In this document: one piece after another, positions 1 through 8,100 of the stretch
Layout of the letters: the number at the start of each line of letters is the position of its first letter
How positions within the stretch are numbered: the first letter of the stretch is position 1
From: a virus
Reading direction: 5' to 3' (one strand)
DNA: 34,384 nucleotides
IMG/VR virus record: IMGVR_UViG_3300028831_000812
Coordinates: 1-34,384 of that record
Notes under the pieces: model-generated
What the model was told of the DNA's origin: nothing
What the model saw: only the letters and a program-made list of their open reading frames with translations
Databases searched by the model: none
Position numbers and translations under genes: made by a program

Positions 1-258
1 CTAGCGTTTCATCCTGCCCATCAGCTCGTGAAGTCGTAGGCCCTGCGTCACGAGCTCGGCGAGTGCTTCCGCGCGCGTCAGGTGCCGCGGTGCGCGCCAA
101 GCGTCGAGCGCAGCGACCGTCTCGGCCGGGAGCGGCAACGCCATAGTCGTAGCCTTCGCCGGCACTCTCGGCTTCTTCGGCTTGTGGCCGATCGAGCGCT
201 TCAGCAGGCGGGTCATGTCTTTGGCCATCGCGGCAGCATAGCGCACGGGCGCGTTCAT
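1..258 (-). CDS. Ribbon-helix-helix-like small DNA-binding protein
   Basis: Small protein of 85 residues. The C-terminal ~45 residues read as a short beta strand (MALPLPAETVAALDAW) followed by two helices (LTRAEALAELVTQGLRL). This is the layout of Arc/CopG/MetJ ribbon-helix-helix regulators, which bind palindromic operators as dimers. The N-terminal part is basic (KRSIGHKPKKPR), consistent with nucleic-acid contact. I chose the ATG at 258; the longer frame would start at a TTG. The stop codon (TAG on the minus strand) sits exactly at the window edge, so the gene is complete. It lies beyond the terminator at 498-525 and is divergent from the small gene at 335, with a perfect 7-bp palindrome between the two. 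A repressor or partner-antitoxin role is inference from fold and position. Confidence 0.6.
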   Translation of the reverse strand: MNAPVRYAAAMAKDMTRLLKRSIGHKPKKPRVPAKATTMALPLPAETVAALDAWRAPRHLTRAEALAELVTQGLRLHELMGRMKR

Positions 259-305
259 CCTACAACCTGTGGGCAATTGCTATCACTGTCCTGCATAACC
301 CAAGT

Positions 306-325
306 TCAGACTGAAGCTAGTCTGA
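306..325. promoter_or_regulatory. Inverted repeat, possible operator or leader hairpin
   Basis: TCAGACT (306-312) and AGTCTGA (319-325) form a perfect 7-bp inverted repeat with a 6-nt spacer. It lies in the 76-bp gap between the divergent genes starting at 258 (minus) and 335 (plus). The right arm overlaps the Shine-Dalgarno GAGGA (324-328) of the plus-strand gene. It could be an operator for the neighbouring ribbon-helix-helix protein or an RNA hairpin masking the ribosome site. The symmetry is seen directly; the role is inferred. Confidence 0.5.
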
Positions 326-334
326 GGAACAACT

Positions 335-487
335 ATGGGAAGCAAAGACGATACCAAATTGCTGCATGATTTGGAGGAATTCTTGACTTTGCTTGCCAAA
401 ATTCGCCGCCGAAAAGGATTTGAGAAGATCGCGCTTCTAATTACCGAAATAATACCGCCACAGCGGAAGCCGCGACGGCGACGATAG
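335..487 (+). CDS. Small basic protein, 50 residues, unknown function
   Basis: A 50-codon reading frame begins ATG GGA AGC AAA at 335 and ends TAG at 485-487. A Shine-Dalgarno GAGGA sits about 6 nt upstream (324-328). The product is an acidic-then-hydrophobic helix (KLLHDLEEFLTLLAKI) followed by a basic stretch, and it ends in KPRRRR. This resembles a small helical protein with a nucleic-acid-binding tail, but no family is recognised. Base composition is visibly more AT-rich than in the structural operon. It is transcribed away from the regulator at 1-258 and towards the terminator at 498-525. It is supported mainly by the ribosome site and position. Confidence 0.45.
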   Translation: MGSKDDTKLLHDLEEFLTLLAKIRRRKGFEKIALLITEIIPPQRKPRRRR

Positions 488-497
488 CCCATAAACG

Positions 498-525
498 AAA
501 AAGGCGCCGGGGTTGCCCCGGCGCC
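498..525 (-). terminator. Rho-independent terminator of the structural/lysis operon
   Basis: GGCGCCGGGG (503-512) and CCCCGGCGCC (516-525) form a perfect 10-bp stem with a 3-nt loop. Read on the minus strand, the stem is followed by five T residues (502-498) and a further T-rich stretch. This is a textbook intrinsic terminator placed 26 bp after the last gene of the long minus-strand operon. Confidence 0.9.
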
Positions 526-551
526 TAATCTGCTCTCACTTACTTGTTCAG

Positions 552-785
552 TTACGCCGCATCGTCGGCGGGATGCCCGAAGGTGAAATAGTTGCTGGCC
601 GTGGCTTCGGGCGTTCCGCTTTCCACGATCACATTGGTCTGATCGCGGTGCGTCCCATCGGCGGCGACCACGACAAGATCGACGTGCGTGTCGTCCACCA
701 CTTTCGTCACCATCGCGTGTTCTGCGGTGGCGGCGGCGGTCGCGTGAAACCTTCCGGCGCGACCAATATGCAGCTGATGCTTCAT
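552..785 (-). CDS. Small protein at the end of the lysis region, unknown function
   Basis: 77 residues from the ATG at 785, which has a good ribosome site (GGGAGAG, ~5 nt upstream); a longer frame to 818 lacks that support. The product starts MKHQLHIGRAGRFHA and is rich in Ala, Val and Asp, with alternating hydrophobic residues (VTKVVDDTHVDLVVVAADGT) suggesting beta strands. No signal peptide, membrane segment or known motif is visible. It is the last gene before the operon terminator and 87 nt after the multi-span membrane protein. A small virion or lysis accessory role is possible, but nothing in the sequence proves it. Confidence 0.6.
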   Translation of the reverse strand: MKHQLHIGRAGRFHATAAATAEHAMVTKVVDDTHVDLVVVAADGTHRDQTNVIVESGTPEATASNYFTFGHPADDAA

Positions 786-872
786 GAACTCTCTCCCATG
801 TGTTTTTACTTTTGCCAACCCGGGAACCGCCCGGGCACGGTTTCTCGCAGGTCAAAAGAGCCGGACGACAGC

Positions 873-1364
873 TCAATCAGAACGGCGTTGTAGGTCATGA
901 CACGGCGCCTTCGCGCCATCAGTCGCAAAATCGAGCCGGAGCAAATGCCCCGCCGCGGCGCCGGCAATCGACGTGACCAACAGCACGATCAGCCATGCAG
1001 TCCTAAAGCGCCGACCGAACTTGTATCCGCGCCCGCCGTACCACGCGACCATCGCAAAGTAATATCCGCAGAGCGCAACAAGCGCGAGGCCGACATTCAC
1101 GACGGCGAGCAGCAATGTGTCCGCAACCGGCCATGGATGATAGATCATGCCGATAACAAACCGCATCGCGCTTCCCGTATTGAAGATCGCGATTAGACAA
1201 ATCGCCCCCGCGATGTATTGCGGGATTCGTTCCGGCGTAATCTGGCAGCGTCCGGCTTCCCTGACTGTTGCGAACAGTCCCCACGAATAGGCGCGGCCGA
1301 CGCCGATGGATGCCACGACGATGGCGGAATATATGCCAACGATAATATCAGCGACATTGATCAT
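873..1364 (-). CDS. Four-span membrane protein, holin candidate
   Basis: 163 residues with four clear hydrophobic segments at about residues 2-23, 50-75, 79-109 and 123-142. A charged tail follows (DGAKAPCHDLQRRSD). Its ATG overlaps the stop of the preceding gene (ATGA, 1361-1364). It belongs to a chain that starts with the endolysin and spanins, so a holin or other lysis-timing role is reasonable. However, most holins are shorter and have one to three spans. Alternatives are a superinfection-exclusion or generic prophage membrane protein. The membrane call is firm; the function is inferred from position only. Confidence 0.65.
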   Translation of the reverse strand: MINVADIIVGIYSAIVVASIGVGRAYSWGLFATVREAGRCQITPERIPQYIAGAICLIAIFNTGSAMRFVIGMIYHPWPVADTLLLAVVNVGLALVALCGYYFAMVAWYGGRGYKFGRRFRTAWLIVLLVTSIAGAAAGHLLRLDFATDGAKAPCHDLQRRSD

Positions 1365-1567
1365 GTGTGCGCCCCGTTGATATGCTTGTTCCCACCGACA
1401 GCTTTTGCGAGGGCGTCTTTTTCAAGCCCGCGCATGAATTCTCGAATGTCCCGCGTCGCCTTCATTGTCGCTTCATATTCGGCATTGCGGATTGCACTGT
1501 CATCCGGTGGCAGGGCTGGCGGATTTTTCAGACCAAACATCTCCAAGATCACGGCCCATACATTCAT
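1361..1567 (-). CDS. Small amphipathic protein in lysis cassette, unknown function
   Basis: 68 residues starting MNVWAVILEMFGLKNPP. The ATG at 1567 has GGAGG 5 nt upstream and overlaps the upstream stop (ATGA, 1564-1567); a GTG at 1579 is possible but less well placed. The first ~12 residues are hydrophobic and could sit at a membrane surface. A proline turn and a charged helix (IRNAEYEATMKATRDIREFM) follow. It is linked by ATGA overlaps to the coiled-coil membrane protein before it and the four-span protein after it, so it is probably made with them. No family is recognised. Confidence 0.55.
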   Translation of the reverse strand: MNVWAVILEMFGLKNPPALPPDDSAIRNAEYEATMKATRDIREFMRGLEKDALAKAVGGNKHINGAHT

Positions 1568-1869
1568 GGCCGCCTCCACGCTTCGACAGAATTGGAGAGC
1601 CGGTCGATTGATGCGCGTAGGCCATCCAGCATTTGGCGTTGCGTTTCTAGGATTCCTTGAAACGTCGTCATCGTCATTTGGACTTGCGTAACTGTTGTCG
1701 CAACGCTACTGGTCATAGCCGTGAATTTGTCACCGAGGTCTTGATTGCGCTGCGTCAGTTTTTCGATGGTCTCGTTTTTTTCCTTGATGGTGGAGAACAG
1801 AAGATAGAGCAGGAGTGCGCCAAACCCGAGCTGCGGAATGAATGTCTTAAGGGCGTCGAGCGCGTCCAT
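1564..1869 (-). CDS. Single-span membrane protein with coiled coil
   Basis: 101 residues: an N-terminal membrane segment at about residues 12-27 (QLGFGALLLYLLFSTI), then a long heptad-rich helix (KEKNETIEKLTQRNQDL onward) to the C terminus. This topology (short N terminus, one span, long cytoplasmic or periplasmic coil) is common in phage lysis cassettes. It lies between the o-spanin and two further small genes, 24 nt after the o-spanin stop. It could be a pinholin-type or antiholin-like protein, or a second spanin-like rod. The structure is visible; the role is inferred. Confidence 0.6.
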   Translation of the reverse strand: MDALDALKTFIPQLGFGALLLYLLFSTIKEKNETIEKLTQRNQDLGDKFTAMTSSVATTVTQVQMTMTTFQGILETQRQMLDGLRASIDRLSNSVEAWRRP

Positions 1870-1893
1870 ATCTGTTACCCCACATTATGCCGG

Positions 1894-2199
1894 TTACGGT
1901 CCGCTGCACGCCTTTAGCGCCGCAAGCAGTTCGGCCTCGCGCGCGATTCGCATGAGCCGGCCAGCCTTCAAGAGTTGGACGCCAGCAAAAATATCGGTGA
2001 CACCGACGAGCGCTGCCGCGGTATCGGGATAATCAGGCTCTGGCCCGAGGTCTGGCTTACACGGCACGGGGATCGGCACGTTGACGATCTGTGTCTCGAC
2101 CTTCGGCGTTCCTGTTGTTGTGCACGCGGCGAGAAACGCCACGCCGATGCAGAGCACGATCAGGAGCGCAATCGCGTTGACGATTCGATCGCGTGTCAT
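1894..2199 (-). CDS. Rz1-like o-spanin lipoprotein
   Basis: 101 residues with a hydrophobic N-terminal signal (IVNAIALLIVLCIGVAFLAA) ending in a lipobox, LAAC. The mature protein would begin at a lipidated Cys and be anchored in the outer membrane. The following part is proline-rich (VNVPIPVPCKP), as in Rz1 proteins. With the inner-membrane spanin encoded directly upstream (ATGA overlap at 2196-2199) it should form the complex that fuses inner and outer membranes at the last step of lysis. Unlike lambda Rz1 it is not nested in the Rz gene but follows it. At 101 residues it is longer than the classical o-spanin. Confidence 0.75.
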   Translation of the reverse strand: MTRDRIVNAIALLIVLCIGVAFLAACTTTGTPKVETQIVNVPIPVPCKPDLGPEPDYPDTAAALVGVTDIFAGVQLLKAGRLMRIAREAELLAALKACSGP

Positions 2200-2570
2200 G
2201 GTGTATGCTCCCGTATGAGGGCCAGTGCGGCCGCGCAGTGATCGCCTGTCGGCTTCATGGCAAGGATGGCCTGAGCCGTCTTCTGGCTGGCCTGTGCTGC
2301 TTTGCGTGCGTCAGCTATGGCGCTATCGGCCCGCGCAGTGGCTGCTGCACTATCGGCCTGCATCTTCGCGATCTGCCCGTTCTGCACGTCGATTGAGCCG
2401 CGCAGCTTCGCCGTGTTCTGGGAACATACCGCCAGTTCGGTGCGGGCAAGATCGCGCTCGCCCTGCGCGTCCCCCAGCCGAATCCACATGACGGCGATTA
2501 GGATCAGTAACGCCGCTGTTGCCGCCCAGGCGATAATGGCGCCGAGCTTGCCCGTGAGAAACCCGATCAT
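2196..2570 (-). CDS. Rz-like i-spanin
   Basis: 124 residues: an N-terminal membrane segment (about residues 10-30, IIAWAATAALLILIAVMWI) followed by a long Ala/Gln-rich coiled coil through most of the protein. This is the layout of i-spanins, which sit in the inner membrane with a periplasmic helical rod. The start overlaps the endolysin stop (ATGA, 2567-2570) and the stop overlaps the o-spanin start. The order endolysin, i-spanin, o-spanin matches the family's usual arrangement. The family assignment rests on topology and position. Confidence 0.8.
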   Translation of the reverse strand: MIGFLTGKLGAIIAWAATAALLILIAVMWIRLGDAQGERDLARTELAVCSQNTAKLRGSIDVQNGQIAKMQADSAAATARADSAIADARKAAQASQKTAQAILAMKPTGDHCAAALALIREHTP

Positions 2571-3157
2571 GTGAACACCACCTTGGCGCGCGCGGTGATG
2601 GCCGCGCGTGCTTCTAGGCCGTCCATCGCGGGGCCGTTGATCGCCTTCGTGACGCCCGCCACGTTATCGGCGTCCGCCCATGCGTTGCAGCCTGCCGCAT
2701 TCCAGAAGGCCACTGCGGTCATGGCCGCACCCTCGGGCTGCGCCACAAGATCGGGCGTGGATTCCATCCCATAGCGACGATAGTTGTCCCGGCCGGTTAA
2801 CTGGATGAGGCCCTTACCTGCAAATTTCCATCCGTCGCCGGATGCCTCAGGGCCGTTGCCAAGCCGTCCACCGTAAGCGGCATTCGCCAGCTTCTCGGGA
2901 TTGTGGGCCAATTCCTGTGCGCGCGGTGCAAGTCGCGGCCAGACTTGACCGATACGCTCGGCCGAGTAATTGAGGTTTTCGACCAGCCGGTGAAAATGCA
3001 TGGATTCCCAATCTATCTGCGCCACGAAATGCGCGACACGAAGATGCGTCGTGATCCCGCCATGGGGCATCGCGGCGTTCAGAGGCGCGACGATGCTGCG
3101 CGCGATCGCCTGATCGGCGCCAGGTTCCAAGGCGAGAATTTGCGCGAGTGAAATCAT
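2567..3157 (-). CDS. Endolysin, glycoside hydrolase family 19 (chitinase-like)
   Basis: 196 residues starting MISLAQILAL at 3157, with GGGAG upstream; an ATG at 3190 would overlap the sulfatase gene and is less likely. GH19 features are clear: Glu51 in IDWESMHF and Glu60 in VENLNYSAERI are in the positions of the two catalytic acids. The family signature GKGLIQLTGRDNY lies around residues 113-125. GH19 endolysins cut the sugar backbone of peptidoglycan, causing host lysis. No signal peptide or membrane anchor is seen, so export should depend on a holin. It starts 2 nt after the sulfatase stop and overlaps the i-spanin gene, placing it at the head of the lysis cassette. Confidence 0.9.
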   Translation of the reverse strand: MISLAQILALEPGADQAIARSIVAPLNAAMPHGGITTHLRVAHFVAQIDWESMHFHRLVENLNYSAERIGQVWPRLAPRAQELAHNPEKLANAAYGGRLGNGPEASGDGWKFAGKGLIQLTGRDNYRRYGMESTPDLVAQPEGAAMTAVAFWNAAGCNAWADADNVAGVTKAINGPAMDGLEARAAITARAKVVFT

Positions 3158-3159
3158 GG

Positions 3160-4545
3160 CTACGGCTCCCAACAGGTTGATCCGGCGCACGTCTTGAGCG
3201 ACGCGAGCATTGAAGCCAGCGCGGCTATACGGGCCTGGTTCGCCGGCTTGTTGATTTTGTTCGCGAGTTGATCGGGGTCAGCGACGAGGTCATTGTATTC
3301 TCTGCCGCCGCTGTTCCATTCCGCGTAGCAATCAGTCAGGCCGAAGCCCGACGTGCTTTTCGTTATCACACCCACGGCATCACCTGATGCGACAAGCATG
3401 GCGCTTCGCCAATCGGCATGGACCGGATCAGCGAACAGCGGCCGCATGGACTTGCCGTCCAGCGCATAGCCAGGGGGCACGGTGATCCCGGCCATATCGC
3501 AAATCGTCGCCGCGAGGTCGAGATTGCTCACCATCTTGTTGCAGGTCACGCCCTCTGGGATGCCTGGGCCGCGGATGTAGAGCGGCACACGAAGCACCTT
3601 GAGATAGGTCGAATCCTTGCCCATCAAGCGAAGCTGGCCGTGCGCCAGTCCATTGTCGGACGTGACGATGATGTAGGTGTTGTTCAGCCGGTTCTTGTCG
3701 CGCAGCTTTTCGACAACGGCGTGCACCATGTCATCGGCCGATCTCACGCACTCGCATTGCTTACGCCAGAAAGAAACCTGCCCGTCGATGTCGTTCTGCG
3801 TCAGAAGCGGCAGCGCCAGCATTTCGGACGGCTTAAGCTGGTCCATCGGGTTCAGGTTGAAGCTGGGGTCACTGAAAAATGGGAACGGCTCGCTCGCGTA
3901 GGCGCCGGCGTAAGTCACAGACGGCACAGCTGGCGTGTGTGGCGTCACCGGCGAAAGGTTCAGGTAGAACCGCTGGCCCGGCACCATGCCGTCGAGAAAT
4001 TCGAGTGCCTGGCGCGTCATCGTGTCGATGATGTATTCGCCGGTGTAGGTATGCGATGCGCCCGTCGCCCCGCCGTCGTTGGATTCGTAGAACGTGCAGC
4101 CGACGTAATTGGCGTTCGGCACGTCATCTATGTCGCAGCGCCAGAAATCGTGACCTGGGAAAACATGCGTAGGAGCGATCTTCTCGTCGCCGTTAATTTT
4201 CTTGCCGGAATGCCCCACGCGCCGGCCACTGTTCTTAGCCCACACCGGCAGCACGTTGCCTTCGATCAGGCTGAACGCCTGGTAGCCGCCATCAGGTCCG
4301 TTGTTATCGATGACGCCGGTGTTGTGGTACGATCTGCCGGCATCAATCGACGCCCGCGATACCGCGCAGAGCGACTTTTCCACGAAGGTATTTGGAAACC
4401 GCATTCCGCGGTCGATGACATTCGCCTTAATCCACGGCATAAATGAATTGCCGTGACTGTCCAAGAGCACATTGCCCTGGCTGTCCAGCATGTTGCCGGT
4501 CATATCGTCGAGAAGGATCAGGACAACATCGTATTGATCGCTCAT
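3160..4545 (-). CDS. Sulfatase-family (alkaline phosphatase superfamily) protein
   Basis: 461 residues, the usual size for a type I sulfatase. Metal-binding and active-site features in order: Asp13-Asp14 in LILLDDM; the formylglycine motif region CAVSRASIDAGR at Cys60; a GHSGKKIN motif (His112, Lys115); TPHTP (His203); SDNG (Asp297, Asn298); Lys310; and RVPLYIRGPGI near 319-329. Known sulfatases hydrolyse sulfate esters after the Cys is oxidised to formylglycine. Here the core is C-x-V-S-R rather than the usual C-x-P-S-R or C-x-A-S-R. The GxHR His near residue 304 also appears to be Leu (GQLRL). No signal peptide is visible. The gene has a good ribosome site (GGGGAG) and lies between the tail-fibre partner and the endolysin, so a virion-bound enzyme acting on surface sulfated sugars is an attractive inference. 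A phosphodiesterase activity is an alternative. Confidence 0.85.
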   Translation of the reverse strand: MSDQYDVVLILLDDMTGNMLDSQGNVLLDSHGNSFMPWIKANVIDRGMRFPNTFVEKSLCAVSRASIDAGRSYHNTGVIDNNGPDGGYQAFSLIEGNVLPVWAKNSGRRVGHSGKKINGDEKIAPTHVFPGHDFWRCDIDDVPNANYVGCTFYESNDGGATGASHTYTGEYIIDTMTRQALEFLDGMVPGQRFYLNLSPVTPHTPAVPSVTYAGAYASEPFPFFSDPSFNLNPMDQLKPSEMLALPLLTQNDIDGQVSFWRKQCECVRSADDMVHAVVEKLRDKNRLNNTYIIVTSDNGLAHGQLRLMGKDSTYLKVLRVPLYIRGPGIPEGVTCNKMVSNLDLAATICDMAGITVPPGYALDGKSMRPLFADPVHADWRSAMLVASGDAVGVITKSTSGFGLTDCYAEWNSGGREYNDLVADPDQLANKINKPANQARIAALASMLASLKTCAGSTCWEP

Positions 4546-4666
4546 GGGTTCTCCCCGCGCGCACTTTCGCCACCGGCTCGGTCAAATTGCGACCTGCCCT
4601 ACTGATGCTCTACTGATTTGAAAGATGCTGTTGCGCGCGGCCCGCTTTAGTTCAGCGCGCTGGTGC

Positions 4667-5122
4667 TCAGTGGACTATAGGTTTGGCGCCGAAAAGTTTT
4701 GCCGCGGCCTCGGTAGCAAGTTCAACCTCGTCGTCATCGAGCAACCCAGGGACGCCGTGGATGAACCAACCATTCAGGCGAAGCAACTCGCCGCCAGAGA
4801 AGCCCACTGGTTTCATCGTCTCGTAGGCGAACGGCGTAATTGGAACGTTCACCTTGACCTCGAGTAGTTTGGTCTGGCGCACGAGATCGTTGTTGAATTT
4901 CTGGGCCTCACGCAATGAGGCGTCGATGAACGGCCCGCATTGTTGAACCGCTAGAGCGACGGCGATATTGTCTTCCGCCTTTGGAAAGACGAAATCCCGC
5001 GCCTTTATAAGCGCATCGCGCGCGCCCAAGAGCCGCCCGATCGTGACCGCTACCGATCCTGTCGGCTTCTCGGTTTCCGCAGCCTCACTGGTTGCGGCAT
5101 TGCTGTTTTTCCCTTTGGCCAT
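4667..5122 (-). CDS. Tail-fibre-associated protein, unknown function
   Basis: 151 residues starting MAKGKNSNAATSEAAE at 5122. The start is fixed by AGGAGAG 6 nt upstream; the longer frame to 5221 overlaps the fibre gene without support. The N terminus is low-complexity and polar. The remainder is helical with a hydrophobic C-terminal half containing GFSGGELLRLNGWF, followed by an acidic patch (GLLDDDEVELA). No enzyme motif is seen. It lies 16 nt after the giant tail-tip/fibre gene, the position of tail-fibre assembly chaperones or fibre accessory proteins, which is the most likely type of role. Confidence 0.6.
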   Translation of the reverse strand: MAKGKNSNAATSEAAETEKPTGSVAVTIGRLLGARDALIKARDFVFPKAEDNIAVALAVQQCGPFIDASLREAQKFNNDLVRQTKLLEVKVNVPITPFAYETMKPVGFSGGELLRLNGWFIHGVPGLLDDDEVELATEAAAKLFGAKPIVH

Positions 5123-5138
5123 TTGCTTCTCTCCTAGG

Positions 5139-8100
5139 TTATGGGATTTCCCAAACGTCGAATGTCGAACCGCGCTTGATGGTCGATTTGGTGCCGAACG
5201 ATGCGTTCTGTGCAAAAGCAACCGATATGGTACCGGCGACTCCGACCAAAAGCTCTCCCCAGATTATCGCCACTCCGGGACCAGCGGTCGTCGAACCGAA
5301 CGCAGTATCCAAAGCTGTTTTCCTAGAACCCGTGAATGTTCCTGAGTCCAAGAATACCTGTACATTATAGATGATGTTTGTAGCGGTCAGTGCCGATGGT
5401 GTCGGTTGACCGGCACTAATATCGAACTTGTACCCGCCCGATGCGTTTGCATCGAAATGGAGCACTGCCCTAAACCCATAGCGAACGCCAGCAAGGATAG
5501 CCTGTGTTAGACCCGTGACATCCGCCATTGTCGTCGAACTTGTCACGTCGAAATCTGCGTTTACTCGGTTGGGGAATATCCCAAGTATCGTGCGCGCCTG
5601 AGTTGGATTGAGTGCCGTCGGGGTGGCCGGATCAGCCGCGTCGGCAGCGCCGCCAATAAATCGCGACGCCGCGATAGTCGCCATCTTGGCGAGCGTGACT
5701 TTGTTCGCCCCGATAGTGGCTGCGAATGATCCCGTTCCTGATCCGGTTACATCACCCGTCAGCGTGATTGTCTGATCGCCAGTGTTGTTGCCAGAACTTG
5801 TTCCGCCGAGGGTCGCATTGGCGGTGAGCGTCAGGTTTTTTCCGGCTAGCGTGAACGTCGATCCGCCGCCGGTGAGGTCGAGTGTCAGCGCTCTATTGGC
5901 ATCGAGAACGGGGATGATGTTCAGATAATTGGCGCCACTCGCCAGAATTTTTAAGGTGCCGTTGAAAAAGATATTTCCGAGAAATGTCTGGTCCCCAACA
6001 TCAGAAATCGCCGCAAGGGTTGTATTGGCATTTTGTTTAATCGGAACGTTGATGTCTTTGTTTGCCGTTAATGCTGTTCCGTCTGTCCCGATCTTCAGAA
6101 GCCAAAAGAACGAGCTATTTGGATCATCGAAGCGGAACGTCCCGTCCGAAGGAACGATAGCTTTACCGGTGAAGGTTTGGTCTGCGCTGAATGTCTGAGC
6201 GCTACCAAGACATGCAATTGTATCACTCGTATTAGGCAGCGTGTAGGTTTTGAGTGAGGTCGCTGGCCCAGAAAACTGCATGAAGGCGTTATTCGTACCG
6301 CCGTTCGCACCGGCAAGGATGCTTGTCCCCACCGCTGCCGATGCGCTGAGGTCGATTGAGCCGAAGCCGAGCGAACCGCCAGACCGCCGTAAAATTTGCC
6401 CGTCGGTCGCTGTCGAAATCGCTGCCGGTGCGCCGGTCCCAGATGCTTTTCCGAGGACGGCCGGACCCGTCATGTCCGCGAGTTTGCCCAGCACCACTGT
6501 TCCAGCGGTGATGGCCGCACCGTCAAAGGACGTTGCGCCGTCCGTAAGCGCAAGGATCAGGTTTCCGTGCGTGTCCCAAACTTTGATCCCATAATCGCCG
6601 GAAGCGAACTTTCCAACTCGAACGCGAAGCGTCGTCCCATCTGCCTGAAAAACGTCGAGGCGTTTATTGGAGCTGTCGATAACTATTTCACCGCCACTCG
6701 ATGAAATCTTGGTCGTGTCGATGCCAAAGCCGCCAATGGCACCTGAGGTCGCGGTGATCGCACCACTAATCGTAGCTCCGGTCGCGAACAGCAATCCCGA
6801 TTCGTAAAGACGGAAAGTCGCTATCCCCCGATTTGCGAATGACGCACCAGCCCAAAACCGAACATCGTCGGCACCAGTGACGGTCGAGGCGAGGCCGAAG
6901 GAATTGGCGGCATCGCGGATATAATCGGCGCCGATCTTGAACCCGCTGATGAGCGTGCCCGAACTGTCCGAACGGAAAACAAGCGTGCCGTCGCTGTCCC
7001 AGATCTTGAAACCATAATCGCCGCTACCGAATTTTCCGAACTGCGCGCGATCAAACGTGCCGTCATTTGCCGTGATGCGTGCATTTGGCCCGTCGATGAA
7101 AAGGCGGCCTGCTTCACCAAGATGGAGCGTTTTGGTCCAGGTGTCGCCGTCTAGGAGCTTTCCCCCCGCAAGGGTGTTGTCGGTAACATCGGCGTTGACG
7201 ACTTGAGCCGTGCTGCCCAGCGAGGAAGAACTAAAAGCGCTCGCATTGCCCGAATTGTCGATGGAGCGAAGCCAATAGTAATTCGAGGCCCCAGACGCTA
7301 AACCGCCACGTGGGTGGCTTTGCCTCTTGCCGATGCGCGCAGGAACCGTGGCAATAAGATAGTTGGTAGCATCCGCAACCGGATCAGGCGCTACATTGGT
7401 CGGCGTTTCCCAAATTTCGATCAGCGTTAGGTCTGCATCGCTTGAATTCAGCCAGCGCAGCGAAACATGATGGAGCTTGCCAGTAATGGAAACCCAAGTC
7501 GGAGCCGATGGAGCCGTTGCATCATAAGTAGATGTGTATGGCCCGGCTACGGAACTGAATGCCGATTTGTTCCCAAGCCGGTCGATTGCTCGCACCTTGG
7601 CGGAATAGGCTGTGTTCGATTTCGTCGGGAATGTAAAGGATGTGCTGTCACTATCGACACGACCGCGGTGCTCAAAGCTACCGCTTCCCTCCTGGACCAT
7701 AATTCCGTAGGAACCGAGATCAGCCTCGGAGTTCGCATTCCAGGTGAATGTGACAAAAACGACTGGAAGACCCGTTTTTGGATCAGCACCTCCCGCTGAG
7801 GTAAAGGGTGAGCCGCCGAAGGTTGGAGTTGCCGGCGCTGTGGCATCCAGATCGTCGACAGTGACGAGAGCAGGTCCATACGGACCCGCCGCCGCTGTGA
7901 ACGCGCTGACATTTCCGGATTTGTCGATGGCGCGAAGCCGATAGTATTTCGACGAACCAGTCGCCATCGCACCGCGCGTATATGCGCCTTTGGCAACCTT
8001 GTGACCTTGAAGAACGTTGATGCGGTAAGCAATGTCAGCGACCGGATCGGGCGATGCGTTTGTTGGCGTCTCCCAAATCTCGATCTTGTCGAGATCATCA

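Noticed and set aside
283-876. Minus-strand open frame across the terminator
   Set aside because: It reads through a strong terminator hairpin and overlaps two better-supported genes in other frames.
3418-4446. Plus-strand open frame of ~342 codons opposite the sulfatase
   Set aside because: Antisense shadow of a gene with clear family motifs; no independent support.
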